A program made the position numbers and the translations under genes. A DNA stretch of 64,000 bases. Origin: an uncultured Parabacteroides sp. GTDB lineage: Bacteria; Bacteroidota; Bacteroidia; Bacteroidales; Tannerellaceae. Position 1 is the first letter of the stretch. Every line of letters begins with the position of its first letter. The notes under the pieces were generated by a model. It saw only the letters and a program-made list of their open reading frames with translations. It was not told the DNA's origin and made no database searches. Shown one piece after another: positions 1-8,530 of the stretch. Where the stretch lies: NCBI GenBank assembly GCA_900552465.1, contig URZO01000011.1, positions 22,510 to 86,509 of the forward strand. Reading direction: 5' to 3'.

Positions 1-725
1 GCTTCGGCAGCATTCTTTAATAAATTAATAAGCACCTGTTCGATCATCGAACGGTCGGCATAGAGACGCAAGTCAGCCGGGCGGACGGAAAATGAGAACG
101 AGACATCTCCGGCCGGATACAAGCCGTGCAAATCATCGAACAAGACTGAAACCGGGAATAATTGCTGCGTAGGAGCCGGAATACGTGTCAGCTTCCGGTA
201 GTTCTCGACAAAATCCAGCAAGCCTTTACTCCGGCGGTGTATCGTCTGCATGGCCTGCAGCATGATCCCGTAGTCCCGTTCATTCAATCCGTTGGATGTA
301 GCCCGCTCCGTCACCGTCTCCGACAAAGAGATAATCGGAGCGATCGAGTTCATGATCTCGTGTGTGAGGACACGGATCAGTTTCTGCCAGGCATCTGTCT
401 CCGCCTCCGACACCACTACATTATATAAACGGGTACGAAAAGCGGAAAGCGCTTCATTCATGGCACGCGTCAGGTTGGCTTCTGCACCGCCTGACGACGG
501 GACCGGAAAAGAAAGGTTCATATCTCCATAATGGATGTTGGCGATCAGGTGCTCCATGCGTTGCAACATTTTCCGCTGATCCAGATAGAGGGAATAAGCG
601 ATACCCAACAAAACGAGAAAGCACATGACCGCCGTAAAATACAATCCTTTTAAAAGCAGAAACGCTATTGAAAGAGACAAAAGCACCAACAATCCTATTT
701 TCAGGAAAAGAACATACCGTTTCAT
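1..725 (-). CDS. sensor histidine kinase (NtrY/NtrB-like), 3' end outside window
   Basis: This membrane sensor kinase should phosphorylate the response regulator encoded just upstream. Only its first 241 residues are inside the window; the rest, including most of the ATP-binding domain, lies beyond position 1. Visible parts are two hydrophobic segments near residues 7-25 and 29-47, a linker, the phospho-acceptor motif VLTHEIMNSIAP with His near residue 122, and the start of the HATPase domain with the N-box INLLKNAAEA. Its ATG (725-723) overlaps the stop of the regulator gene as ATGA, so the two are translationally coupled. The H-box differs from the common HELRTPL and closely matches the kinase at 28686-29687 (LTHEIRNSITPI), so the two kinases are paralogs. 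The signal it senses cannot be told. Confidence 0.9.
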   Translation of the reverse strand, partial: MKRYVLFLKIGLLVLLSLSIAFLLLKGLYFTAVMCFLVLLGIAYSLYLDQRKMLQRMEHLIANIHYGDMNLSFPVPSSGGAEANLTRAMNEALSAFRTRLYNVVVSEAETDAWQKLIRVLTHEIMNSIAPIISLSETVTERATSNGLNERDYGIMLQAMQTIHRRSKGLLDFVENYRKLTRIPAPTQQLFPVSVLFDDLHGLYPAGDVSFSFSVRPADLRLYADRSMIEQVLINLLKNAAE

Positions 726-2089
726 AGGCCCAGCTTATCCAGTTTCCGATACAGGGCAAAACGGGTAATCCCCAGCAGTTCGGCAGCACGGGTGATATTC
801 CCGTCGGCACGGCGCAAGGCGCGTTCGATCGCTTCTTTCTCAAGCACGCTCAGGTTCAGTTCGTCGGACGATTCCCCCTTTTTGCGGGCAGGAGCCGGAT
901 GAAGCATAAAGTTTTCCGGCTTCAGCATAGAGCCGTCCGAAAGGATAACGGCACGCTCGATGGCATGCTGCAACTCGCGGACATTACCGGGCCAGGCATA
1001 ACTTTGCAGTTTCGTTTTTGCATCCCGGGTAAGCCCCGTTAGTTTCTTCTTATACTTGCGGGCATAGCGGTTCAGGAAATGGTCAGCCAGCAACAGGATG
1101 TCGTTACCCCGTTCCCGGAGCGGCGGGATATGCAGTTCGATCGTATTGATGCGGTATAGCAAATCCTGGCGGAACGTTCCTTCCTGCACCATTTCCCGGA
1201 TATCCATATTAGTAGCGGAAATCAGGCGGACGTCGATCGGCACGGAACGGGTCGCTCCCAACCGCAGAATCTGCCTTTTCTCGATAGCCGTCAACAGCTT
1301 CGCCTGCATCGGCAGACTCAGATTACCAATCTCATCCAGAAACAACGTACCTCCGGAAGCCACTTCCATACGTCCGGGCTTATCGCGCCGGGCATCCGTA
1401 AAAGCGCCTTTCTCATACCCGAACAACTCGCTCTCGAACAGTTGTTCCGGAATGCTTCCCAAGTCGATACTGACAAAAACCTGGCTGCTCCGGGGCGAAT
1501 GGTGGTAAAGGGCGCGGGCGATCAGATCCTTCCCGGTTCCGTTCTCCCCCAGGATCAGGATATTGGCATCCGTATCCTTCAGTTTGGAAATAGTGGCAAA
1601 CAAATCCTGCATGACATCGCTCTCGCCTATAATCTCAAAACCGGTATCCTCGGAACTTTCCAACACCTCGACGCGCTGTTTCAGTGTGTTGACCTCCGTA
1701 CGGCTTTCACGCAGCTTCAATGCAGCCGAAAGGGTCGCCAGCAGTTTTTCTTTTTCCCAGGGTTTCGGGATGAAATCCGTAGCACCGGCTTTTATGGCGC
1801 GCACGGCCTTTTCCGTATCGGCATAGGCCGTAATAAAGAGGACCACCGCATCCGGATCAGCCGCTTTGATCTTTTCCAACCAGAAAAAGCCTTCCTGTCC
1901 GCTGATTGCATCCCGCCTGAAATTCATATCCAACAAGATAACATCCGGCTGGAAAGTCGACATAAAATGCTCGATCCGTTCCGGCTGTGTCGTCACCTTG
2001 ACCTGTTCGACATACGACTCCAGCAACAGGTTTAAAGCGAAGAGGACATCTTCGTTATCATCGATAATTAAAATCTTTCCGTTCTTCAT
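722..2089 (-). CDS. sigma-54-dependent response regulator, NtrC family
   Basis: A 455-residue enhancer-binding activator with three domains. The receiver (about 1-125) has phospho-acceptor Asp54 in ILLDMNF. The AAA+ domain has Walker A GENGTGKD (181-188), the sigma-54 contact loop GAFTDA (228-233) and Walker B GGTLFLDE (246-253). A Fis-type helix-turn-helix lies at the C-terminus (about 430-455, NITRAAELLGITRFALYRKL). It is known for the family that phosphorylation lets the AAA+ ring remodel sigma-54 RNA polymerase from upstream sites. The contact loop is GAFTDA rather than the classic GAFTGA. Its likely targets are the sigma-54 promoters of the exporter genes at 3361, 11549 and 21713. The double-box motif shared by these promoters also lies upstream of this gene, which suggests autoregulation or control of the divergent peptidase gene. 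Confidence 0.95.
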   Translation of the reverse strand: MKNGKILIIDDNEDVLFALNLLLESYVEQVKVTTQPERIEHFMSTFQPDVILLDMNFRRDAISGQEGFFWLEKIKAADPDAVVLFITAYADTEKAVRAIKAGATDFIPKPWEKEKLLATLSAALKLRESRTEVNTLKQRVEVLESSEDTGFEIIGESDVMQDLFATISKLKDTDANILILGENGTGKDLIARALYHHSPRSSQVFVSIDLGSIPEQLFESELFGYEKGAFTDARRDKPGRMEVASGGTLFLDEIGNLSLPMQAKLLTAIEKRQILRLGATRSVPIDVRLISATNMDIREMVQEGTFRQDLLYRINTIELHIPPLRERGNDILLLADHFLNRYARKYKKKLTGLTRDAKTKLQSYAWPGNVRELQHAIERAVILSDGSMLKPENFMLHPAPARKKGESSDELNLSVLEKEAIERALRRADGNITRAAELLGITRFALYRKLDKLGL

Positions 2090-2136
2090 ATTCCTGATTC
2101 TATTTTACGCCCTGCAAAAAAGCAGGCCCGAGGAGA

Positions 2137-2144
2137 CAAAGATA
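2137..2144 (-). promoter_or_regulatory. probable -7 box of the response regulator operon
   Basis: On the minus strand the sequence reads TATCTTTG, a perfect match to the Bacteroidota -7 consensus TAnnTTTG, about 48 bp before the regulator's ATG. No TTTG at the -33 position was found, so the promoter may be weak or activator-dependent. A small palindrome (CCTGC, A6, GCAGG) follows in the leader at 2111-2126. Confidence 0.45.
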
Positions 2145-2167
2145 TATATTATATGTATGGAATGCAC

Positions 2168-2202
2168 GTGCGATAGTGCACATATTTCGTGCGAAATAAC
2201 AC
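2168..2202. promoter_or_regulatory. double GTGC-N6-GCAC operator between regulator and peptidase genes
   Basis: Two 14-bp boxes start exactly 21 bp apart: GTGCGATAGTGCAC (2168-2181, perfect GTGC/GCAC arms) and GTGCGAAATAACAC (2189-2202). The same box pair with the same 21-bp phase lies upstream of the three sigma-54 promoters in this window, so this is probably a binding site for the response regulator at 722-2089. Here no -24/-12 promoter could be found at the expected distance on either strand. The site may therefore serve autoregulation or repression instead. Confidence 0.65.
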
Positions 2203-2273
2203 GCCGCAAGTACCATGAACAATTTATTTTCCTACATTTACAAGCAAATAACAAACCATAAAATATTACTGAG

Positions 2274-3155
2274 ATGAAACCATTCCGAAAATTCATTGCC
2301 GCCCTTTCAGCAGTGGTAGCTTTGAGCAGTTGCCAACCGACACCTAAGACAGCCGGAAACGGCGACGGCTCGTATGCAGAAGAAACACCTATGGCCATGC
2401 TGGTCGATACGCCGGCCATCACCGCCCCGCCTGCCACATTGAAACTCGATCCGTTCTACAAGAAGTACATGAACGTGAACGGCATCCACGTCGTCAGCTC
2501 CTGGCGTGTACCCGACAGTTGTTTCTACGCTGCCTACATCAGCATCAAGGCACTGACGGACGTATTGCCCGAAGAAGTGATGAAATCGTTGACCGACCGC
2601 GATACGCGCATCGGCATCATGGCCCGTTACGAAGGGACGACAGATATTCCCGAACACGCCTATCTGGTAAACGACACGACCCTCAACTGGGACGTCCGCG
2701 CCCGCGGCCTGGGAGGAGACTCCGAACACCCGTTCTCGACCTGTGCGGAGGAAAACATCCTCGCCTACCAGATCGACAAATACCATGCTGAGGACATCCT
2801 GATCCACGAATTCGCCCATACGATCCATGGAGCTGGCATCCTGCCGATCCGTCCGGAGTTTAACGACGAATTGCAGGCTTCATTAGATGCCGCCGTCGCG
2901 AAGGGACGCTGGAAAAATGTATATGCCGCCACGAATGTCTGGGAATACTGGGCCGAAGGCGTGCAGGACTGGTTCAATGTAAACGCAGAAGTCAACAACG
3001 ACAACGGAGACGGCAAGCATAACAAGATTAACACGCGCGAAGAACTGAAAGCATACGACCCGGGGCTTTACGCCATCCTTACCCGCTACTTCCCGGAAGT
3101 AAACGAGCAGGTCAGCCGGCATAAGAAAATAGACTTATATCATTGGAGCGAGTAA
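2274..3155 (+). CDS. putative zinc metallopeptidase lipoprotein
   Basis: A 293-residue exported lipoprotein. The signal peptide ends in the lipobox LSSC (Cys20), and a low-complexity Thr/Ala/Pro stretch follows. The zinc-binding motif HEFAH (178-182, within HEFAHTIH) is followed about 40 residues later by EYWAEGVQDWF (224-234), whose Glu is the likely third zinc ligand; this is a gluzincin-like layout. The rest matches no family I can name with certainty; a relation to the anthrax-lethal-factor/PPEP-like peptidases is possible. It is probably anchored in the outer membrane or faces the periplasm. It is divergent from the sigma-54 regulator operon, and the shared upstream region carries the regulator's presumed operator, so it may belong to the same regulon. 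Substrate unknown. Confidence 0.75.
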   Translation: MKPFRKFIAALSAVVALSSCQPTPKTAGNGDGSYAEETPMAMLVDTPAITAPPATLKLDPFYKKYMNVNGIHVVSSWRVPDSCFYAAYISIKALTDVLPEEVMKSLTDRDTRIGIMARYEGTTDIPEHAYLVNDTTLNWDVRARGLGGDSEHPFSTCAEENILAYQIDKYHAEDILIHEFAHTIHGAGILPIRPEFNDELQASLDAAVAKGRWKNVYAATNVWEYWAEGVQDWFNVNAEVNNDNGDGKHNKINTREELKAYDPGLYAILTRYFPEVNEQVSRHKKIDLYHWSE

Positions 3156-3187
3156 AAAAGGACTGTGCCTCGTTCTTTCCAAATTAG

Positions 3188-3210
3188 TTTCATGCGGATG
3201 CAGCATGAAA
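3188..3210. terminator. perfect 8-bp inverted repeat downstream of the peptidase gene
   Basis: The arms TTTCATGC (3188-3195) and GCATGAAA (3203-3210) are perfect and enclose a 7-nt loop, 33 bp after the peptidase stop codon. No T-run follows, so it is a weak terminator at best. It could instead be a protein-binding palindrome upstream of the tolC-type promoter. Confidence 0.4.
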
Positions 3211-3242
3211 TAATTGTGTATTCATCAAAGCCCTGACTACCT

Positions 3243-3277
3243 GTGCTAATCCGCACGCATATTGTGCACATGCGCAC
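3243..3277. promoter_or_regulatory. double upstream activator site of the exporter operon
   Basis: Two boxes with perfect GTGC/GCAC arms, GTGCTAATCCGCAC (3243-3256) and GTGCACATGCGCAC (3264-3277), start 21 bp apart. The proximal box ends 58 bp before the GG of the -24 element at 3335-3336. Position, symmetry and phasing fit two dimers of an NtrC-type activator on one face of the helix. Confidence 0.75.
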
Positions 3278-3333
3278 GACAAAAGAGCGCGTCCGTTTCC
3301 CTTATCAGCATAAAAGCCAAGCACTTATAAGTG

Positions 3334-3349
3334 TGGCACATTATTTGTC
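3334..3349 (+). promoter_or_regulatory. sigma-54 (-24/-12) promoter of the exporter operon
   Basis: TGGCAC (3334-3339) and TTTGT (3344-3348) keep the GG-N10-GY spacing of sigma-54 promoters; only the last base of GC is changed to T. Transcription should start near 3360, which is right at the ATG at 3361, so the message may be leaderless or nearly so. Confidence 0.75.
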
Positions 3350-3360
3350 TCTCATCAGGC

Positions 3361-4827
3361 ATGAAACAGATCTTATCCATACTTATATGCGTGCTGCTTC
3401 CCCTGCAATTATGGGGACAGAAAACACTCACCCTGACATTGGACGACGCGATCGAAATGGCGCGCCAGCATTCACCCGAAGCGATTGCCGCCCGGCATGC
3501 TTTCAGGGCTTCTTACTGGAACTGGCGCTCTTTCCGGGCCAAACAGCTGCCGAGCCTGACGCTGACTTCGGATCCGAGCCTGAACCGTTCCATCCAGTCG
3601 GTGACGCTGGAAGACGGGAGTGATAAATTCGTACACCGGAACCAGTTGTCGGTCAACGCCGGGCTGGAAATCCAGCAGAATATTGCCCTGACAGGCGGTA
3701 CGGTGTTGCTGAAGACAGGGCTTCAGCGGTTAGATATGTTCACCGACAATATCTCGTCTTATAAAAGTACGCCGGTGGTCGTGGGATATGAACAGAACCT
3801 GTTCGGCTACAACGATCTCAAATGGGAACGCCGGATCGAGCCGATCAAATACGAAGAAGCGAAAAAAGCCTATATCGAAACGCTCGAACTGGTAGCCGCC
3901 TACACGACCAACCGCTTTTTCAACCTGGCAAGCGCACAGACCTCGCTCGAGATCGCAAAATACAATTTTGCGAATGCCGACACACTCTACCGCTATGCAC
4001 AGGGACGTTACAACATCGGGACGATCACCGAAAACGAAATGCTCCAACTCGAGCTCAACAAGCTGACCGAGCAGACCAACCGCCTCAACGCGCAGATAGA
4101 GGTGGACGACTACATCCAGTCGCTGCGCAGCTACTTAGGTATTTCGGAAAACATCACGCTGGTGGTAATCCCCGACGACAGCATTCCCCGCTTCACGGTC
4201 GACGTCAATGAAGCCATGCAGCTGGCATTCCAGAACAATCCGGATATCAGCGCTTTCGAACGCCGCCGCCTGGAAAGCGAAAGCTCCGTTGCCGAGGCAA
4301 AAGCCAACCGGGGATTCAAAGCAGACCTCTACGCGCAGTTCGGTCTGACACAGAGCAATGAAAATCTGAAAGAATCCTACCGCAACCCGATGGACCAGCA
4401 GTTGGTAACGCTCGGCATCCGTATCCCGATCCTGGATTGGGGCGTGGGAAAAGGCCGGGTCAAGGTTGCCAAAAGCAACCGCGACAAAGTCTATACCGAA
4501 CTGGAGCAGGAACGGATGGATTTCGAGCTGAACGTTGCCAAAATGGTCAAGCAGTTCAACCTGCAAGCCAACAAAGTCATGATAGCGGAGAAGACCGACC
4601 AGACGGCACAGCGCCGCAACGACGTGGCCCGCAGGCTTTATCTGCTCGGCAAATCGAGTATCCTCGACCTGAATGCCGCCATTTCGGAAAAAGACAATTC
4701 ACGCCGGGCGTATATCTCGGCTCTGTATAATTACTGGAGTCTCTACTACGGCCTCCGCAGCCTGACGGGCTACGACTTCGAGAAGCAGATTCCGATTGTT
4801 GAAGACTATGAACTATTGCTAAAATAA
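3361..4827 (+). CDS. TolC-family outer membrane channel protein
   Basis: A 488-residue outer membrane efflux protein. The N-terminal signal peptide (MKQILSILICVLLPLQLWGQ) is followed by two OEP-type repeats rich in long helices, seen in LDDAIEMARQHSPEA and, in the second half, VNEAMQLAFQNNPDISAFE. Such proteins form trimers that span the outer membrane and reach across the periplasm to meet an adaptor. The start at 3361 is chosen because the signal peptide begins there; an in-frame GTG at 3331 lies inside the promoter and adds residues unlike a signal peptide. It is the first gene of an operon with the adaptor (12 bp gap) and two permeases. The operon carries no ATPase; the likely partner is at 21713-22387. 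Confidence 0.93.
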   Translation: MKQILSILICVLLPLQLWGQKTLTLTLDDAIEMARQHSPEAIAARHAFRASYWNWRSFRAKQLPSLTLTSDPSLNRSIQSVTLEDGSDKFVHRNQLSVNAGLEIQQNIALTGGTVLLKTGLQRLDMFTDNISSYKSTPVVVGYEQNLFGYNDLKWERRIEPIKYEEAKKAYIETLELVAAYTTNRFFNLASAQTSLEIAKYNFANADTLYRYAQGRYNIGTITENEMLQLELNKLTEQTNRLNAQIEVDDYIQSLRSYLGISENITLVVIPDDSIPRFTVDVNEAMQLAFQNNPDISAFERRRLESESSVAEAKANRGFKADLYAQFGLTQSNENLKESYRNPMDQQLVTLGIRIPILDWGVGKGRVKVAKSNRDKVYTELEQERMDFELNVAKMVKQFNLQANKVMIAEKTDQTAQRRNDVARRLYLLGKSSILDLNAAISEKDNSRRAYISALYNYWSLYYGLRSLTGYDFEKQIPIVEDYELLLK

Positions 4828-4839
4828 AAACGATATACA

Positions 4840-6090
4840 ATGGATAAACCTATTGCAAAGAAACCCGTTTATTACCGCTACCGTTGGCATATCGCCGGGG
4901 GAATTGCTTTTGTCGCCCTGCTTGTTTACGTAGGGATCGCCGCATCGGGGGGCAGAAAACTGCGTACCGAAGCTGAGAACCTGATCATCGGCGAAGCCAC
5001 CAGCGATAAATTCCTGGAATATGTGGATGTGGAAGGCGTCGTTCAACCCATCCTCACCATTCAGATCAACGCCCGTGAAGCCGGCAGCGTAGACCGTATC
5101 ATTGCCGAAGAAGGAACGATGATGAGCAAGGGAGACACGATACTGACCCTCAGCAATCCCGATCTGATCCGCACCATCGAAGACCAGCAGGATGAATGGG
5201 AAAAGCAGTTGATCTCCTACCAGGAGAAAGAGATCGAAATGGAACAGAAGAGCATCGACCTGCAACAAAAGACTTTAGAGACGACCTACGAACTGAACCG
5301 CCTCAAGAAAAGCTATGCCCTCGACGAAGAGGAATTCCACATGGGCGTCAAAAGCAAGGCACAGTTGGAAGTAGCCCGCGACGAGTTCGACTATAAAACC
5401 CACAGTACCGCCCTGCAACTGGAAGGCCTGCGCCACGACAGCGCCGCCACCATCCTCCGCCGGGAATTGATGAAGAACGACCTCGAACGGGAACGGAAGA
5501 AGTTCGATCGCGCCCGCGAACGCATGGAAGACCTGATCGTCCGCGCTCCCCTCTCCGGCCAGCTCAGTTTCGTCAAAGTGACGCCCGGCCAACAGGTGCA
5601 AAGCACCGAGGCGATCGCCGAGATCAAAGTGCTCGACCAGTTCAAGATACACACCTCCCTCAGTGAATATTATATCGACCGGATCACGACCGGCCTGCCC
5701 GCCACCATCACCTGGCAGAGCAAGAAGTTCCCGCTGCGGATCACCAAAGTCGTCCCGGAGGTGAAAGACCGCAACTTCGATGTCGACCTGGTCTTCACCG
5801 AGGTAAGCCCCGAAAACGTCCGCATCGGCAAAAGTTTCCGAGTACAGATCGAACTGGGACAGCCGGAAGAAGCCCTCGTCATCCCGCGTGGCGATTTCTT
5901 CCAGACCACTGGCGGGCAATGGATCTACAAGCTGAACGAAGCAGGCACGAAAGCCCGCAAGACCCCGATCAGCATCGGCCGCCAAAACCCGCAGCAATAC
6001 GAAATAACCGGTGGCCTCCAACCGGGCGACAAGGTGATTGTCACAGGATATAGTACCTTTGGCGACGCAGAGGAATTGATTTTGAAATAA
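4840..6090 (+). CDS. HlyD/MacA-type periplasmic adaptor (membrane fusion protein)
   Basis: A 416-residue adaptor with a short cytoplasmic tail, one membrane anchor (about 18-37) and a long periplasmic part. The first beta-barrel/lipoyl half follows the anchor (VEGVVQPILTIQINAREAGSVD). A long charged coiled-coil hairpin (about 105-235) comes next, then the returning lipoyl half (LIVRAPLSGQLSFVKVTPGQ), and a C-terminal beta-barrel and membrane-proximal domain (PEEALVIPRGDFF, LQPGDKVIVTGY). Such adaptors link inner membrane permeases to TolC channels. It lies 12 bp after the channel gene and 21 bp before the first permease, in one operon driven by the sigma-54 promoter at 3334. Confidence 0.93.
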   Translation: MDKPIAKKPVYYRYRWHIAGGIAFVALLVYVGIAASGGRKLRTEAENLIIGEATSDKFLEYVDVEGVVQPILTIQINAREAGSVDRIIAEEGTMMSKGDTILTLSNPDLIRTIEDQQDEWEKQLISYQEKEIEMEQKSIDLQQKTLETTYELNRLKKSYALDEEEFHMGVKSKAQLEVARDEFDYKTHSTALQLEGLRHDSAATILRRELMKNDLERERKKFDRARERMEDLIVRAPLSGQLSFVKVTPGQQVQSTEAIAEIKVLDQFKIHTSLSEYYIDRITTGLPATITWQSKKFPLRITKVVPEVKDRNFDVDLVFTEVSPENVRIGKSFRVQIELGQPEEALVIPRGDFFQTTGGQWIYKLNEAGTKARKTPISIGRQNPQQYEITGGLQPGDKVIVTGYSTFGDAEELILK

Positions 6091-6111
6091 ACAAACAATA
6101 AGATTTAGACC

Positions 6112-8517
6112 ATGTTATTACAACACTATATTAAAATCGCATTTCGTAACCTGTTAAAATATAAGGTTCAGTCAATCATCAGTATCGTCGGACTGGCTAT
6201 CGGCCTGATCTGTTTTACATACGGTTGGAACTGGTATCGGTATGAAACAACCTATGACGGCTTCTATCCGGAAGCCTCCGATATTTACAAAGTATACGGG
6301 ATAGATAAACAAACTGGAAAGAAAGCGGAGAAGCTACCGTTAATCCTGGCACGGAAACTGAAAAAGGACTTTCCGGAAGTGAAAGAGACGACACAGATCT
6401 ATTCCAAATTCGGCTCGACTTTCCACTACGGAGAGACGAGGCTCGAAGACCCGGACGAAGAGTTTATAGATGAACAGTTCTTCCATTTCTTCCCACGCCC
6501 GGTAATCTGCGGCAAGAAAGACGATATACTGAAAACACTGGACGAAATAGCGGTGACTCGCTCCTTCGCCATGAAATATTTCAAAACACCGGAAGAGGCT
6601 TTAGGCAAAACACTACGGAACGGATACCGTGAACATATTACGATCGTATCCGTCCTCGAAGATGCTCCTAAAAACTCGATGATGCAAGCGGATGTATATG
6701 AGCTGGACAAATTCGACCACGAGCGGGAAAACCGCATCACCGAAGAAATGCAATGGGCACAACAAGAAACCGAGATCTATCTACTTCTGGAACCAGCGAC
6801 CAACATCAAGGCCTTTGAAAAGAAGATCAATTCCTACATCACAGAACACAATTACAATCACGCCTTACAGCTCAAGCTGGCCCGTCTGACAGATGTCCGG
6901 CATACATTCGGAAGTGAACTGACATTCAACCTCTCTTATATCCGGACCTTTACGATAACCGGGCTTTTGTTGCTACTTTGTGTCTTTTTCAACTTCACAA
7001 ACCTGTTGTTGAACCGGGTCTATTTGCGAAACAGAGAAATGAAACTGAGAAACGCGATCGGAGCCGACAGGAAGAATATGATCAACCAGTTGCTGCTGGA
7101 ACTGACGCTGCTCGTCGGGATCAGTTTCCTGCTTGCCTGCTGCCTGCTGGAAGTAACGGCCGGTGGATTCTCTCAAATATTTGAAGCACCTTTACAACGG
7201 GGACAATTATTCAAACACCTGCTGATTATATCCGGCATCAGTTGGCTCATCCTGACAGGTGTCAGCCTTCCGCTTTTCCTGCGTTTTATCCGTGTCTTGT
7301 CCTTACTTATATCAGGAGGCGTCTCGCCCGGCCGGAAAGGTTCTTTCCGCAAAGTCAGCATGACACTCCAGTTGGGAATCTGTATCTTCTTCCTGATGAG
7401 TACAGTCATCATGTTCCGGCAAATATCCTTTATGAAGCATAAAGATTTAGGATTCCGGAAGGATGGTTTAATCTACATGGCGATGACCTTTAACGACCGG
7501 GAAGGAATCACCCGGGAGATATCTTCGCTCGCCCTGCTGAAAGGATTCACGCAGGCCGGAATATTTACCATCACACACGAGCCTTATACGCAGAACGAGG
7601 TGGAATGGGAAGGCAAACCTTTAGATTTCGCTCCGAACTTCCAAGTGCTCCAAGTTGGCAGCAACTTCCCCGAAATATTCAACATACCGATAGTAAAAGG
7701 CCGGTTTGTCGATGAAGCCGACGTGATATCAGGACACAATTCAAGATTTCCCTGCACGAAAGCAGTCATCAATGAAGAAGCCGCCCGCATCATGAATGTA
7801 GGCGATCCGATCGGGAAAAAGATCAGCCTATGGGACTACTCCATCTATCACGATGGGACAAGAGGGCGTGCAGAAATGGAAATTGTCGGTATTATCAAGA
7901 ACTTCCAGTCTGCCAGCCTGCGCAACCCGATATTGCCACAGGTCATCGTGATCGACCCAAGCAAATGGGACAGTTACTATTACTATGCCCGCACCGAGCC
8001 GGGGAAAGAGAAAGCGGCTATCGCAGCTATTCGGAATGTCTTTAAGAAGCATACCCAGGAAGGCGACCCGACAACCTGTGAAGTACAATCTATGAACGAA
8101 ATATTCGACCAACTCAGCACTTCCGAGAATGCCAGCTTGCAGCTCTTCACCTTGCTGGCCGTGTTCTGCACGCTCATCTCAATCTTCGGGCTTTACTCCA
8201 TTTCGTCCAGCAATATGGAACAGCGGCGGAAAGAGATTGCCGTCCGTAAAGTAATGGGAGCTTCGGCTCGGACGATTGTCGGGATGTTCTTCCGGGAATA
8301 TCTCGTAATTGTCCTGATAGCCAACCTGCTCGCCCTCCCGCTCGCCTGGCTGTTCATGCAAAACTGGTTGCAGCAGTATGCTTACCTGAGCAGTGTGCAA
8401 CCCTGGATGTATATAGCAATCATCCTGTTTACTACTTTCATTATCATCTGTACGGTATTGTATCAAACGATCCGGGCGGCACGGACCAATCCGGCAGAGG
8501 TGATCAAATCGGAATAA
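6112..8517 (+). CDS. FtsX/MacB-type ABC transporter permease, type A copy 1
   Basis: An 801-residue permease made of two fused MacB-like halves. TM1 lies near residues 18-38, then a large periplasmic domain, then three TMs near 280-400. TM5 (about 415-437) begins the second half, with another periplasmic domain and three C-terminal TMs (about 680-786). The typical FtsX coupling motif EQRRKEIAVRKVMGAS sits after TM6, and the protein ends in NPAEVIKSE. MacB and LolC/E have about 4 TMs and work as dimers, so a protein of this size could supply both halves by itself. It has no ATPase domain. Its closest relative in the window is the permease at 11549 (type A), not its own neighbour. Confidence 0.9.
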   Translation: MLLQHYIKIAFRNLLKYKVQSIISIVGLAIGLICFTYGWNWYRYETTYDGFYPEASDIYKVYGIDKQTGKKAEKLPLILARKLKKDFPEVKETTQIYSKFGSTFHYGETRLEDPDEEFIDEQFFHFFPRPVICGKKDDILKTLDEIAVTRSFAMKYFKTPEEALGKTLRNGYREHITIVSVLEDAPKNSMMQADVYELDKFDHERENRITEEMQWAQQETEIYLLLEPATNIKAFEKKINSYITEHNYNHALQLKLARLTDVRHTFGSELTFNLSYIRTFTITGLLLLLCVFFNFTNLLLNRVYLRNREMKLRNAIGADRKNMINQLLLELTLLVGISFLLACCLLEVTAGGFSQIFEAPLQRGQLFKHLLIISGISWLILTGVSLPLFLRFIRVLSLLISGGVSPGRKGSFRKVSMTLQLGICIFFLMSTVIMFRQISFMKHKDLGFRKDGLIYMAMTFNDREGITREISSLALLKGFTQAGIFTITHEPYTQNEVEWEGKPLDFAPNFQVLQVGSNFPEIFNIPIVKGRFVDEADVISGHNSRFPCTKAVINEEAARIMNVGDPIGKKISLWDYSIYHDGTRGRAEMEIVGIIKNFQSASLRNPILPQVIVIDPSKWDSYYYYARTEPGKEKAAIAAIRNVFKKHTQEGDPTTCEVQSMNEIFDQLSTSENASLQLFTLLAVFCTLISIFGLYSISSSNMEQRRKEIAVRKVMGASARTIVGMFFREYLVIVLIANLLALPLAWLFMQNWLQQYAYLSSVQPWMYIAIILFTTFIIICTVLYQTIRAARTNPAEVIKSE

Positions 8518-8530
8518 CAGGGAAAGCATT

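Noticed and set aside
2105..2130. A sigma-54 promoter for the regulator gene in the CCTGCAAAAAAGCAGG region
   Set aside because: On the minus strand the TTTTTTGCAG part looks like a -12 element, but no GG lies 10 bp before the GC.
3331..3360. An earlier GTG start for the TolC-type gene
   Set aside because: It would place the start codon inside the sigma-54 promoter and put polar residues before a normal signal peptide.
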